A stretch of DNA of 64,000 nucleotides from the NCBI GenBank assembly GCA_026874595.1, contig CM049312.1, positions 80,558,929 to 80,622,928 on the forward strand, read 5' to 3'. Each line of letters opens with the position of its first letter. The first letter of the stretch is position 1. The translations under genes were made by a program, and so were the position numbers. The DNA comes from Sipunculus nudus (lineage: Eukaryota > Annelida > Sipuncula > Golfingiida > Sipunculidae). Shown here in pieces: positions 12,683 through 24,924 of the stretch. Below the pieces are notes generated by a model. The model saw only the letters and a program-made list of their open reading frames with translations, did not search any database and was not told the origin of the DNA.

Positions 12683-12800
12683 ACGATCCGAGTCCTAGTG
12701 CAAGTCCGAGTCCAGGCAACTAGAGTTCACGTCTGAGTCCATGAGGTTCTAGTCCAAGTGAACTTCCTTCGAGTCCATGTCATTAAGAACCCGAGTCCAG
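12683..12800 (-). repeat. Inverted relative of the 27-bp minisatellite
   Basis: GAGTCC/AAGTCCGAGTCC words recur six to seven times. These are the complement of the GGACTCGGACTT core found at 9.3 kb, so the same repeat family occurs in opposite orientation 3.4 kb away. Confidence 0.6.
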
Positions 12801-13584
12801 TTAAATACAACTATCCATAAATAACAATTTAAAATGAAAATTGCATATTTTCATGTATATTTTGAGTTACTTCTAAGATGTTTTAGTATTATATATTTTT
12901 ACTCTTAGCTCCTCTGAGCCGGACACTCAGGGGACTGGAAAATTGTGTCCGTATTAGTGAGTTGACCAGTTAAGAGGAGTTTGGCATTTTGCCTTAACTC
13001 TTCATTGAATGTTACTTATGTTCTCTGTTATGAATTATTGTACAATTAATTTTAAATACATAAATTTTATTTAAACCATTTTGAAAATAGTTTAAATATG
13101 CATTTGAAATTTACAAGAACATAATTATTTAAAGAAAAAAGGGGAAAAAAGGAAAAAAAGAAAGAAAAAAGAAAAATTCACTATTACAAAATGCAAACTG
13201 TCGCTAGCTAATTGAGGCTCCCACGGCAGAACGCTGATTAAAAAGCAAGAACGGTAGTTTTTGATGGTGGTCTTTTTGAATGATTTTTTTCCCAGTTGAC
13301 TGGTAAATCTTGATAAATAGTGATTGTGATATCTACACATTTAAAGAACAAAATAAACAACAATTTCGACTGTATATTTACATATAATATCCCGATGGTT
13401 TACCAAATGGTGTGCACCCGGTGAGACGCATCCCGATAAGACGTACGTCCCAACGGACCGTGCGATAAAACGCAGGGCGGCAGGACGCACTATATAAACA
13501 ATGACGAGTGGCCGGTAGGACGCACTCCATAAACATCGCCCCGTCACCAATTAGGCGTGTCGTGCTGCGGGACCCGGCGTGTTT
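12801..13584. other. Intergenic, nothing recognised
   Basis: AT-rich to about 13330, including a purine-rich stretch at 13130-13175. A GC-richer segment at 13400-13580 has two loosely similar 'GTAGGACGCAC'/'GCAGGACGCAC' phrases. No coding motif was found. Confidence 0.4.
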
Positions 13585-13895
13585 ACCTCCTGCCCGTCTA
13601 CGTCTCTCTTTCAAAAGTGTATTTTTATTACTAAAAACTACGCTAAACGAACCCTGCGTGTATACTTTCTGCCCGTCTACGTCTCTCTTTCATAAGTGTA
13701 TTTTTTATGACTAAAACTACGCTAAACGAACCCTGCGTGTATACTTTCTGCCCGTCTACGTCTCTCTTTCATAAGTGTATTTTTTATGGCTAAAACTACG
13801 CTAAACGAACCCCGCGTGTATACATCCTGCCCAGATACGTCTCTCTTTTATAAGTGTATTTTTTATGACTAAAACTACGCTAAACGAACCCTCCT
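13585..13895 (+). repeat. 79-80-bp tandem repeat, four copies
   Basis: Copies start near 13590, 13670, 13750 and 13829 with 'GCCCGTCTACGTCTCTCTTT' and contain 'ACTACGCTAAACGAACCC'. Identity is high between copies 2 and 3. Confidence 0.88.
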
Positions 13896-13984
13896 GAGTA
13901 ACACCTATGATCGTCACCACAGCTGAGTCTGTGAATTCATCTGGAGTCAATCAGTAGTAAGCCACAAACATTAATTATAAGCCA

Positions 13985-14887
13985 TTAATTATAATTCCCT
14001 TCCTTCTTCGCTCCTTCCATCCTTCCTTCTTTCCTTCGTTATATGATTCTTTCTTTCAGTCTTTCTTTCTTTCAGTCTTTCATTCTTTCTTTCAGTCTTT
14101 CATTCTTTCTTTCAGTCTTTCTTTCTTTCTTTCAGTCTTTCTTTCTTTATTTCATTCTTTCTTTCAGTCTTTCTTTCTTTCTTTCAGTCTCTCTTTCTTA
14201 TTTTCAGTCTTTCTTTCAGTCTTTCTTTCTTTCAGTCTTTCTTTCAGTTTTTCTTTCTCTTTTTTCTTTCTATCAGTCTTTCAGTTTTTCCTTCATTCTT
14301 CCCTTCGTTACATGATTAATTACTTCTTTCTTTTTTTTTCTTTCAGTCTTTCTTTCTTTCAGCCTTTCTTTCTTTCAGTCTTTCTTTCTTTCAGTCTTTC
14401 AGTCTTTCCTTCATCCTTCCATTCGTTACATGATTCTTTCTTTCTTTCTTTCATTTTTCTTTCTTTCATTCCTTCTTTCAGTCTTTCTTTCTTTCAGTCT
14501 TTCTTTCTTTCTTTCAGTCTTTCTTTCTTTCAATCATTTTTTCTTTCAGCCTTTCTTTCTTTCAGTCTTTCTATCTTTCTTTCAGTCTTTCCTTCATCCT
14601 TCCCTTCGTTACATGTTTCTTTCTTTCTTTCTTTCTTTCTTTCTTTCAGTCTTTCTTTCCTCTTCCGGTCTTTCTTTCAGTTCTTTTTTTTTTCTTTCTT
14701 TCTTTCTTTCAGTCTTTCTTTCCTCTTCCGGTCTTTCTTTCAGTTCTTCTTTTTTTCTTTCTTTCAGTCTTTCTTTCTTTCAGTTTTTCTTTCTATCAGT
14801 CTTACCGTATATCCTTCATTCTTCCTTCGTTACATATTCTTTACTTCTTTCTTTCTTCCTCCGGTCTTTCATTCAATTTTCTTTTAG

Positions 14888-14919
<32 letters not shown>

Positions 14920-14995
14920 TTGTCTTTCAGTCTTTCCTTCATTCTTCCCTTCGTTACATAACTCTTTCTTTTTTTCTTTCTTTCATTTATTTTTG
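13985..14995 (+). repeat. 1-kb polypyrimidine array (CTTT/CAGT) with a recurring spacer
   Basis: Almost uninterrupted pyrimidines on plus: TCTTTCTTTCAGTCTTTC units. A spacer of the form CCTTC(A)TTCTTCCCTTCGTT followed by ACATGATT recurs about six times (near 14030, 14300, 14420, 14600, 14830, 14950), giving a higher-order layout. The long open frames rich in Phe/Ser/Leu are artefacts of composition. Confidence 0.92.
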
Positions 14996-15603
14996 TCTTC
15001 TGGTTTTACATTAAGTTTACGGTTGGTTGATGGAAGATGGGTATTCATTAGCGGTTCTTTATGGACTCAATTAGCGGTTAGTAGGAACTCAAAGGTATAA
15101 TTGTTATTCGTCATTCACTATTCAGCGGTTTCAACACATAGACGGGTGAATGGTTTCTCGTGACCGCGTTTATACTGCGGCTTCGCTGGTCTCTGGTGAG
15201 CAGTTCGTTCATGTTTGAGCAGACTTGATATGTTCTCACGACATGATATACATACTTATAATAGTGAAAATTGTAACAGGAATATGGAAAATAAAGTAAG
15301 ATGTTACACGTTTAACCTATAATTATCAGTCATTTAAACCTCTGGTTAGGCCAATAAATTGGAGAAGGCTGATGGGTTAACCATACCCGGAGTTTATCAC
15401 TATTAAGGGATGGTCGTACTTTAAGCCAAAATAATGCTCTAATTAACAATAAAATTACTAAATATTTTGTCAAACTTCAGTTAAGTAACACAACGATATA
15501 AGTGCATGAGGGTTATATAGTAATAATGGATAACACAGACATACTAGGCATTAACGTGTGCTGATTTGACGTATGTTGCCTTGATCACAGAGCTTAATGA
15601 CTA

Positions 15604-15605
<2 letters not shown>

Positions 15606-15670
<65 letters not shown>

Positions 15671-15690
15671 ATATATATATATACAATTAT
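15606..15690. repeat. (TA)n microsatellite
   Basis: About 80 bp of alternating TA with one TGTA interruption, self-complementary. Confidence 0.97.
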
Positions 15691-15699
15691 ACAGAGTTT

Positions 15700-16425
15700 T
15701 TCTTTTTTACTACTGGATCTGATTTCCACGTCCGATCCCAGTCACTAAAAAACTAACCCTAACATTACAATACACTAAATCAATACAATTACACAGTATA
15801 ACAGTGGTATAACAACAAATCAATACAATCACACAGTAAAATAAACAAGGTGCACAGTACCTGGATACCACAACTGTCACAACGATAAGTCCTTCAAAAT
15901 ATATAAGCCGGCGAACAGTTCATACGAATTCTCTCGGAGAATAACAGTCCAATGTAAAGCTCTTGTAACAATCCAGAAAGTCAACTTGAGGCAGGCAGCA
16001 TTAAACTGTATAGAGTTAGTAATGGTAGAATCCCTGAAATTACTGGATAATCGGATAGGTCCCACACGTCTGTGTCCGCTGGAATATTCTCTCATCTCTC
16101 TAACGGCTCTAAAACACAGCTCCCTATTAATAACTTCTCGCCCGAAGCCGAGAATTTTCCATTTCTCGAACCATCCAAATAATCTAAACTAAAACACAGC
16201 AAACACGCGTTACAGGAATCATCTAGAAAAACATCGCTGTGTCTCTACATACAGGGTCCACACGTGAGCTCGACCCGGGATTGGCCGGGCGAGAAAGCCC
16301 CAAGCTAGCATGACAACGAGAGTTCAACCAGTACGGATTAAACTGAGAATGCAATACGCGGCTAGACACGGGCGCTACAACACGAGTTACGCCCAGGTCA
16401 AACAATAAAAAGGGTACCTGTAACA
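15700..16425 (-). other. Unassigned GC-richer block, possible solo LTR
   Basis: This block differs in composition from its surroundings. Read on minus it starts TGTTACAGGTACC near 16422 and ends near 15730 just before TGACTGGGATCGG, a layout loosely like an LTR next to a primer-binding site. No second copy lies in the window and no flanking duplication was confirmed. Confidence 0.2.
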
Positions 16426-16689
16426 GTATATATCAAAGCCAGCTGTTCACCTATCTTTTCTGTAGAATTTAGGTATTTTTTGTGCTTACACTGTGCACAT
16501 ATTTATGCATTTTAGAGACAATTCCTGTTAAGAAATGTAGACATCAGGTATCGGAATATGCCCTTTTAATCTATGAACAAGAGAAACTGAATATATATTA
16601 ATAAACGTAGGCCTCAAAGATGGCTTCAATAAATATGGCTTTCATAAGCGGGTATGGCAGCATCTTTTCGTAATAAAGCAACACGTCAT

Positions 16690-16812
16690 TGTGACATAGT
16701 GGGACTATCCGGGATATCCGTTGTCCTGGTTATTTCAGATGGTCGAATGTACGTTCAGAAATTAAACGTAGCCTTATCACCACTGAGCTACCCAACTTCC
16801 CCAAATATTATA
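16690..16812 (-). repeat. tRNA-derived SINE-like head
   Basis: On minus, from about 16805, the sequence reads GGGTAGCTCAGTGGTGATAAGG, matching a tRNA A-box region. About 40 nt later 'ACATTCGACCATC' resembles a B box. The fold is too imperfect for a functional tRNA gene. Confidence 0.4.
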
Positions 16813-17305
16813 TGTATTCACACACTTTTAAAGAACTAGCGGAGAGATCTATTTCCCAGTTATTTTATTGTTTAGTGCAATTATTTATTCCAGTGATCAT
16901 GAAATTTCAATACACACAAATTTTGACAGAGATTAGACATATGCATTTTCCCTCTCAGACGTCCTTCGCCAAGACTAAAGCGGCAGACCAGTATTATCTG
17001 ATATTGAAAAATTCCCAAGGTATATTAAATCCACATATTAAGCATATCTTCTAATAAAACATCTTTTCTTTGAGCATAAGTAACAGTAGTGGGTTTGCTT
17101 AATTTTTCCAAGCATATTTTTGAATATATAGGGACAGCTTTAACGATCCTTCTAATTCACACATAGAACCATGATAGTTAATTGTGTCAAGAAATGTAAC
17201 GTGAAGTTATCACCACGGAACTGCTGGAGATCCCAATCAGTACTGCGTTTAAGCACCCTTTACATGAAGCACGGTGTTGTATAAGGCAATGCAATTATTA
17301 TTATA

Positions 17306-17670
17306 TCCGCCAAGGAGGTTATGTTTTTGCCGTTGTGGTATGTTTGTTTGTTTGTTTGATTCCTGTGTCTCTGGCTGTTAGCACGTTACTAAAAAGGTAT
17401 TAACCGATTTCGAAGAACAATTTCAACATGAACAAATGATTAAATTTTTGGGATGACCCGGATCACCAGCTGGATCCAGAAATATTTTAAAAGAAAATGC
17501 TACATTACTGATGATACCATATGTGGCTAATGAACTGCCTTGGTCAGTTGGTTGGCACTAGATGGCGCTCAGTGTCAGTATTCTATAACGTTCAGTAATT
17601 GTCCTGATGTATTAATCACTCATTTCTGGCAATACAATGCCATATGGTGATTATGAGCTGCCTTGGCGGA
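17306..17670 (+). mobile_element. Dispersed marine-animal repeat with 10-bp terminal inverted repeats (MITE-like)
   Basis: It starts TCCGCCAAGG (17306-17315) and ends CCTTGGCGGA (17661-17670), a perfect 10-bp inverted pair. Inside is GTTTGTTTGTTTG followed by 'GATGACCCGGATCAC' and 'CTGGATCCAG'. The wording matches a repeat I associate with many marine invertebrate genomes, but its class is not certain to me. No ORF. Related fragments lie at 24.5 kb and, inverted, at 33.7-33.86 kb. Confidence 0.55.
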
Positions 17671-17690
17671 GGTCTGCGCTCTCTAGGTGT

Positions 17691-18600
17691 TTTTTTCTAT
17701 TGCTCGATGTTCAGATTTATTTTAGTTGTTATCCCGCTCGATTACACACTAATTAAGAAGGTGTCGTTGTTCACTAGTGTTGGGGAAATCGTAATTGTAA
17801 AATTTCAAACCAGATGAAAGTTTCTAATAAGTTCACGTAACCCTCCTGGATACCACCTTTGGGGAAAAATTCACAATAATTCAAGATGGTTTAATTTTAT
17901 TTATATTGAATATCGAAACTTCGCATAAAAAAAGCAACCGCAATAGTACATTTTGTACGATTATTACTGTTCATCTATAACTGCATCAGTTGATATACGG
18001 TACGTATATTACTCAGGAACAGTCTTCCTTTGTTTTCTAAAATCTGCTCTGTTTCGTGAATCAAAATACTTGACCTAAAATCATTTTATTCTTTTTGATG
18101 ACGTATTGTCGTCGTTTGAAGTGATATATGAAACAATTACTTTTCTATACACGATTATGGCATAAGCTACCTTGAGTGATCTTGCAAAGGGATTTTCAGG
18201 AAAAAAATCACTTACAGAAACCGCAAAAGATAGTAATACGATACCTTAAACTTAAGAAAACGTTTTAAACACAAAGCATTGACCGAGTTACACGGCAATA
18301 GCGTGTTCTGTTTTCAAACAGCTGTTTGTTTGACGCATTTATTTTGTTAAGTGACTTACACATTTCTATGACTGGTGCTCGTGCCCCGCCCATTGAACAG
18401 TATACACTTTGCACAATTTACTTTCTTGTAATTTATAACAGAAAATGGATGAACAGGTTAATTTTGAATAAAATCGTCACCCGTCCCGACACCATTATTT
18501 TAGCTCAGGTGACTTTAATTAAATCATCTGAGCTACAGCGATCATCACTTTGTCCATCGAGCTGACAGGCCGTCCGTCCGTCAGGACGCAAATCGTGACT
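17691..18600. other. Intergenic, nothing firmly recognised
   Basis: Contains the inverted pair TAGCTCAGGTGAC ... ATCTGAGCTA at about 18500-18535, a short stem of the kind found in dispersed repeats. Confidence 0.4.
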
Positions 18601-18601
18601 T

Positions 18602-18813
18602 CAGGCGCGGACCATCCAATCCCCGCCATCCCCTTCCCCCCCCCCCCCTCACTACCAAGGACCTTTTTGTTAGACAAAACTTATGCATTACGGGGGGTTT
18701 TGGGGGTCTAGACATCCCCCCCCCCCTTGCTCTCAACCAACGACTTTTTCAGACAATTTTTATGCATGACACCCGTTGAACACTCCCAGCAAAACATCCT
18801 GAGTCCGCGCCTG
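18602..18813. mobile_element. Small MITE-like element with 11-bp TIRs
   Basis: CAGGCGCGGAC at 18602-18612 is perfectly inverted as GTCCGCGCCTG at 18803-18813. The interior has C- and G-homopolymer tracts and no ORF. The terminus resembles the CAGGGGCGGATCC end of the hAT-like element at 27.1 kb. Flanking bases are only partly similar, so a target-site duplication is not proven. Confidence 0.5.
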
Positions 18814-20300
18814 TAACTGTTTTAATTGAACATCATAACTATGCTTATTAAGCTTTTCACGCTAACAGTGCAAATGCAAATGTTTCCCCAGTAAAACCAT
18901 TCTGGTACACAGACAATCAACCCCTATTCAACTCCTATTCGACGGATTTATACGTTGTTATGGTTCTGTATGTAAGTACCAAGACAGCGATTCCAGAGGT
19001 CTTGCACATGAGCGATACCGCTAAGCTTGGAGGAAATACAACAAAAGAAGAAACACAACAGAAGCATCGGCTGAAATCTGGTAAAATCTTGATTTGAAAA
19101 GTTGCACCTCACGACCATCAGGTGACATGCGCGTTGTGTTTGTTTTTCGCCAATCATCGGGTAAATCACTGTGGTGCGTTCCACTCGTGAACCGGAGTAA
19201 GAACGCTTTTAGAACAAATACCGATACATTAGTGTTTATTGCATACATCACTATACTTCGTGTATACATAATATTCCTCGAATGCGCATAGGCCTCTTTA
19301 AGTCAGATACAGTACTGTTTATTCCTAAGCCTCGGCAAGCTGGATATCTGCTCTTAGTGAGATAGCAAACTTGGAAGCAAAAACATGCTGTTCATTATAC
19401 TGATCCAAGTGGAGATCTTGTGACAATCAAGGCTTAGGCTAATATTACTTCCGAAGAATTTCGTCTGAGCTGATCATTTTATACACAAACGGAGCTTCAC
19501 AATATGATAGGAGGATGTCTGGCGGAAGACATATTTGATAAAGATATGATAGAAGCGTAAACACAAATGTTGCATGATTGTCCAGAGTGATTAAGTATGT
19601 ATGCTGTTATATGGTTTGTGTAATGTCAAGCATGAAGCAGCTCCCTGCTGCCAACTCATGAATAATAATACAAATAAGGACCGGGGAACCATATTGTGTG
19701 TGTGGGCTTGAACCTGGGATAACTTACACTGTAAAAATCATGCTGGTTGCACACATAATTATGTGTACCAAAATACTCCAAAGATATACTTATATATGAG
19801 GGCTGTTGTCAGATCCTTGCTCGTCAAATCTCGCTTAGACGAAACACACACACACCAGCGCGCACACCCACCCACCCACACACACACACAAATACATATG
19901 TATATATATATGTATATGTATATATATTTATATATATATATATCACAAGGATTCCTTAAAGATTTACAAGTGCACAGAAAAATATTATAAATTTTGTTTT
20001 AATGAAAATCTAACTTATGACATGCAAACTACGATCTTTGAACATATTTATCCGAAAGACAAGTAAATTGTTATCACGTCAACTATATAATATTTGACTT
20101 GAAACTTTTGCAAGATGATATTGTGGACATAAATGTAAACTAGAAATTGGCATTCCAAGGATTGCAAGATAATGGCATTCCAAGGATTGCAAGCCTCCGC
20201 CAAGTGTGGTGGTCCCTATTGTAGTATGCTGCCTAATCCGTGTCTACATTCTATGATTTGGCTCATATTCCCAGGTTCATTCTAGCGTAAGTGACTGAAA

Positions 20301-20301
<1 letters not shown>
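18814..20301. other. Intergenic with simple repeats
   Basis: No gene recognised. A (CA)n run lies near 19845-19890, (TA)-rich tracts at 19893-19943. AGGTTCAAGCCC on minus near 19712 resembles a tRNA B box but has no clear A box. Confidence 0.4.
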
Positions 20302-20356
<55 letters not shown>

Positions 20357-20372
20357 TTATATATATATATAC
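20302..20372. repeat. (TA)n microsatellite
   Basis: About 70 bp of alternating TA with a TTTATTTA interruption. Confidence 0.97.
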
Positions 20373-20739
20373 CTTGATGATGCTTCGGATAAGATGCTGG
20401 ATCGACACCGAAATCTAATAGATTCTGCCTTGGCCCATTCACAAAACGCTTTAAAACTCTCACGAGATTCCACTGAAGATTGCACGAAGTAAGTTGTGAA
20501 CAAACACCCAAACACGTACGAGCGGGAATGAACACAAGAGAAATTACACGAAACATGTTACGATTTGAACACACACAATCCAGAACACGTAGAGAATAGG
20601 ATTATGTGAACATGCATATTCAGACCACGTACAAAAGGTGATTGTTTTAACATCAAGACTATGAACAAAATATGATCATTTGAATTCAGACCAGATTATA
20701 TATACTTATAAATTTGCTCGAAATAATCAGACTGTTTTT

Positions 20740-22480
20740 AGCTCAGCAAACTATAAGTCGATAATCTGGGCTGAAGTATATGATCCATTGTCTGTCGTCC
20801 ATCCTCCCGTTAAACTGACACGTTTTGAAACCATTGACCTACGAATCTGAAATTCCCCTTACCGTTAGATGTCATTCCAAAGATCTCCTAACAAATCAAA
20901 TACTTTTTCACCTTGACTTTGTTCATTCGAGATATTAACGAAAAAAAAATCAATTTTGCATTAAAACCTATATTTGTCACAATTCAGAACTGCCTAATAC
21001 CAAAACAAATTATCTGGTTTAGTTTATATTTAGCATAAATATACCTCCATATATTTCTATGTACAAGCAAGAAATAAGGTCAATATTATGTAATTTTAGA
21101 AGTTATGGGCCAGGAAAGATATTTTCTCACTTATCTTGGTAATGGATGAAGCTAGAGGCCATTTCAATTCAGAATGTTGTATTTTCTTTTAAATTTATTA
21201 GCATAAATATGAAATCAGTAAATTAAATTTTGACCATGGTATATTTTTTTTCTCTGTAAGTACTGTTGAATTAATTTTCACAGCATGCACACAAAAGAAT
21301 TTAATCTGTTAAAATCTGGAATAGGTAAAAATAGAAGCTAAAAAATATGGCTAGGTAGTGAAGTGTTCTTTGGAGGTAATGTATTCATTTGCATTGTCAA
21401 GATGCAGGCATGCCACTTCTGGTTACTGGGGGTCATTTTTATACAGCTGCTTTATACCTGATAAATAATACATCACTGATTGAGCACTCCAGCTGTCAGA
21501 TGTACAGGTATTCTCATAACCCCCCCCCCCCCCCCCAACCACCACAACAACCAGCCCACCAAGTGTAATGCAATTGTCATGATTGTTAATGTTTGATCTG
21601 TATTTCATTAAATGTAAAGCTGTTTCCATTCCAATGTAAAAAAAACTTTCTTTGAGTGGTAACTCAATAGGTAATCTAAAAGATGCAATATTATGGTAAT
21701 ATTGCATTTTCACAGGAATTAATTTACTATAAACTCTTTTAACAAATCAAAATATAAATAAACCCTTCAAAATGCATAATTTGATAATATATGAGCTTCA
21801 TTATGAATAAATAAAGGTGCAATTTTGAATTCAGTATTCTGAATCAATTTTTATTTATAAATATGTTATATTATATATTTATATATTCCTGCAAATGTAC
21901 ACAATTCATAAGCTTAAAAATAATGTAATAAAAATGAGGATCTAATGCAAACATTAATTCCTAATTTTCCTGGGATATAGAGTGATCGGCTTTGTTTGTC
22001 CACCACTCTGTCTATTTTGACCATTTAATAATTATAAACAAACTTTATTCCTGTCAGCACTGTTAAATTGAATTTCATATCCTGTATGAATAAAAAGAGG
22101 TGCTGTAACTCCCCAATCATCCAACTCTCACCCAACCCCCAACCCCGGCCATTGAGTCCTTGCACCTGTGCATTTGGGACTCTAGTTATATTGCAACTCT
22201 ATAAAATTTACTAAATTTAAAAAAATAAATAGTAAAATAAGAATTATCGGCTAATTGAAACATCAAATATTATTTTCCTGTTTGAGCAGGACGGGAGATA
22301 AATTAATCTGCTTTGTTTGTCTACGAGTCTGTGTGTCCATTTTTAAATATTCAGTAATTGTGAATCGACTTTTTTTGTGTAAGCCTTATTGAATCTAATT
22401 TCATATCCTATGAAATATCAGTATTTTTCTAGAGTATTATTTATTTTATCTTGAATCATTATTTTAACACCACCATGAAA
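20740..22480 (+). repeat. Degenerate direct repeats in AT-rich DNA
   Basis: Two blocks of about 120 bp (21970-22095 and 22290-22410) share CTTTGTTTGTC, CTCTGT/CTGTGT, a CTGTTAAATTG/CTTATTGAATC segment and AATTTCATATCCT, in the same order and orientation. A fragment recurs near 21245-21285. A C18 tract lies near 21520. No coding evidence. Confidence 0.5.
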
Positions 22481-23271
22481 TAAATAAAAACCAGTCATCA
22501 AATTATAAGATCAAATCATAAATACTGAGGAAAATCAATACTGTTTAAAGTTGATGCATCCAGTTGGGTAAAGGTTTACTAACATACGAAGCTATCACTA
22601 AAGTTTGGTCTTAGAAATAATCCCTTCATCAAACCTCTTTGGCCAAAGGTGCTCAACTGGCCAAATAATGCACATGTGTGGTATGTATGTGCGTTGGACG
22701 TAAGTAGTCTGTTGTTTACACACAGCAGCACCTTGGCATCTGCTATGTCATGGCTCATACAAACGTACTTGAAATTATGAAATAACCATTGAACATGACG
22801 TGTTATACAGAAACCACTTATCTTGTTGACACATCAGCTTCTAAAAATAGCGTTCAGGGCTACACAAGGACTAACAATTTTGCTAACATAAATAATAAGC
22901 ACAGAATATAAAACTGTTGACCTTATTTGTTTAAAACAATATATAAATTCGTAAGGATATCTGTAATATTGACCATGTAAATGGAACTTATCAGAAAATT
23001 ACATGCGGTCTTGTGAATGCCTGTACCAGTACATGCCGGACTGGCGAAAACCGGAATACTGACTACCACATGGATACATGTATTGGTAGAAGCACGCACT
23101 CTGTGAATGCTTTTTAATTGTTATATGTTATACGGATATGATAGGAGGTAGAGACAGACACAATGACAACAAACAGTCAAAGGAATTCTGGTCGCCTGTT
23201 TACATGACGTTACCAGGAATCATGGTGAGGCTAGGTACAAGGTATCCAACTTTGCCATATTAGAAATATCA
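22481..23271. other. Upstream region of the fibrinogen-related gene
   Basis: Non-coding. 23256-23265 has CCATATTAGA, one base off a CArG box, just upstream of the TATA-like sequence. This is suggestive only. Confidence 0.35.
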
Positions 23272-23283
23272 ATATATATATAA
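23272..23283 (+). promoter_or_regulatory. TATA-like box of the fibrinogen-related gene
   Basis: ATATATATATAA lies about 125 bp upstream of the chosen ATG, placing a start near 23305 and a 5' UTR of about 100 nt. In this AT-rich DNA the match is not specific. Confidence 0.4.
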
Positions 23284-23407
23284 CACAGACTCTGCCTACC
23301 CTGTCAAAATGAACCAGCCCTATCGAGCCCAATTTAGGTAGCCAATCAGGAAGTTGTTATATGTGAAGAGTATGTTGATGCTTCACTCACTCAGTGCTGA
23401 GACAAAC

Positions 23408-24290
23408 ATGGTTTGTGTGGTGTCTTTTGTTTTCTTCCTAGCAGTCTTATCGACTGTCCTGGCAGCTCCTGCTGACCGAAACATATCATCACCTACTGGA
23501 GAAATCACCTTCCAGTCAGCTTATAATGTATACCTGACACAGAACTTCCCGTCTCTGAATGGAAAATGTCCGTGTTTACAGAATCAGACACGCCCGCCAG
23601 TGACACACTTGCCTGATACAACTGAGGTTGACTCCAAGGAGTTGAAGCAGATGCTGTCTACTGTACTGGAAACGCAGAGATATCTCCGGAAGAAATTTGA
23701 AATATTATCAACGTCTGATGAAGAAAAAGTCCATGTCAACAATCAAACGATTAACGCGCTGAACATAAGACTTGGATATATTGACGGAAAGATGCAAGCT
23801 ATTTCGGGACACATGAACACAACAGGGAAAACTCTGCATGAAATACAGAACAGAAGCCGGGCTGACTCGGAGGAGATGGTGACAATCTTGTCTGATCTGC
23901 TTGAAACACAGCGCGCTATTCGCACCGAGTTACACTCTTTATCTGAAGCTGAAGAAGAAAAGAGAGAACGGCAGAATGAAACAATGCTCTCGGTAAAAGC
24001 TCGACTTATATCTTTAGACAAAAACGCCAGGTTGACTCAAATACATAACGAAAAGACTGAGCAGAATTTGAAAGAAATCCAACGTAAATTAGAGTATCTG
24101 TACAACCAGTCAGAAAAAGTCAGTCTCATCGAACAAATGGTGATGGTGGATATAAGAGTGATCGAGGAACAAGAGAGGAAGCTCGATCAAATTATTGACT
24201 TTATATCAAATGTCAGCCACTACCTATCACCAATTCTTCACTGCGCGACAAAAGGCGTCTGTCTTGATAGAAACGGAGATTATCCGATTG
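23408..24290 (+). CDS. Fibrinogen-related protein, exon 1 (signal peptide and coiled-coil stalk)
   Basis: First exon of a 502-aa secreted lectin-like protein. ATG at 23408 is chosen because it opens a classic signal peptide (MVCVVSFVFFLAVLSTVLA, cleavage near residue 19-20); an in-frame ATG at 23354 would bury it. The mature N-terminus has a CPC pair near residues 53-55. Residues about 76-229 are charged heptad-like coiled coil made of two related halves about 78 residues apart (LETQRYLRKKF versus LETQRAIRTEL; TLHEIQN versus NLKEIQR). Eight NxS/T sequons dot the stalk. Cys 278 and 284 precede the domain boundary and could pair between chains. The exon ends in phase 1 at a GTAAGT donor (24291). 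Such stalks trimerise or oligomerise fibrinogen-domain lectins; here that role is inferred. Confidence 0.88.
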
Positions 24291-24469
24291 GTAAGTAGGT
24301 TTAGTGCTTTTCAAATATTCAAATTACACTTTTATTCGCTGTAGAAGATTAAATTTCCGACTCGTTGCAAGAATTTTAATATTGGTTTAGTAAGCAAGAA
24401 CCTGATGCGAGAAAAGGAATCCTGTTCATCAGGGAAATTTGTGACGCAATACGCATATACATTTTGTTA

Positions 24470-24645
24470 TTTAAAAGGCACGGTGTGTTTGTGTGATTGT
24501 TCACAACATAACTCAAGCCGTCATGAACGGAATCCCATGAAATTTTCAGGTCACCTCGAGAACGGGACAATGAAGAATCGGTTAGATTTTGATGGGAGTC
24601 TGGCTCATGGTCCGGATCCAGTAATTTTCAAAAATGTGAAGTCTA
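24470..24645 (+). repeat. Fragment of the dispersed repeat family seen at 17.3 kb
   Basis: A GTTTGTGTGATTGTTCACAA head, 'CATGAACGG', 'GAAATTTTCAG', and a 'GGTCCGGATCCAG' tail occur in the same order as in 17306-17670. Its translation also resembles that of the minus-strand copy at 33.7 kb, explaining the short ORFs at both places. Confidence 0.5.
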
Positions 24646-24845
24646 ATATGCCCGACAGAACATTCGAATGAGGGGGTGGGAATGAGTGAATGCACACCCT
24701 TGTTGAACATGAGCACCAATTAACCTGAAAATATGGGTAATTAAGTGAATGAAAGCACGGGTTTCCGAGTACCCCACTTTAAGGACCGCCCACATGGCAG
24801 AGGTCTGAATTGCTGGGAATACATATTTTGTTCCCAATAAATTCT

Positions 24846-24850
24846 TTATA

Positions 24851-24923
<73 letters not shown>
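24846..24923. repeat. (TA)n microsatellite
   Basis: About 75 bp of alternating TA. Confidence 0.97.

Positions 24924-24924
<1 letters not shown>

Noticed and set aside
14043..15014. Phe/Ser/Leu-rich ORFs resembling membrane proteins
   Set aside because: Product of the CTTT polypyrimidine array in all three plus frames.
15757..15768. Telomere-like CTAACCCTAAC
   Set aside because: Only about two units, no tandem array.
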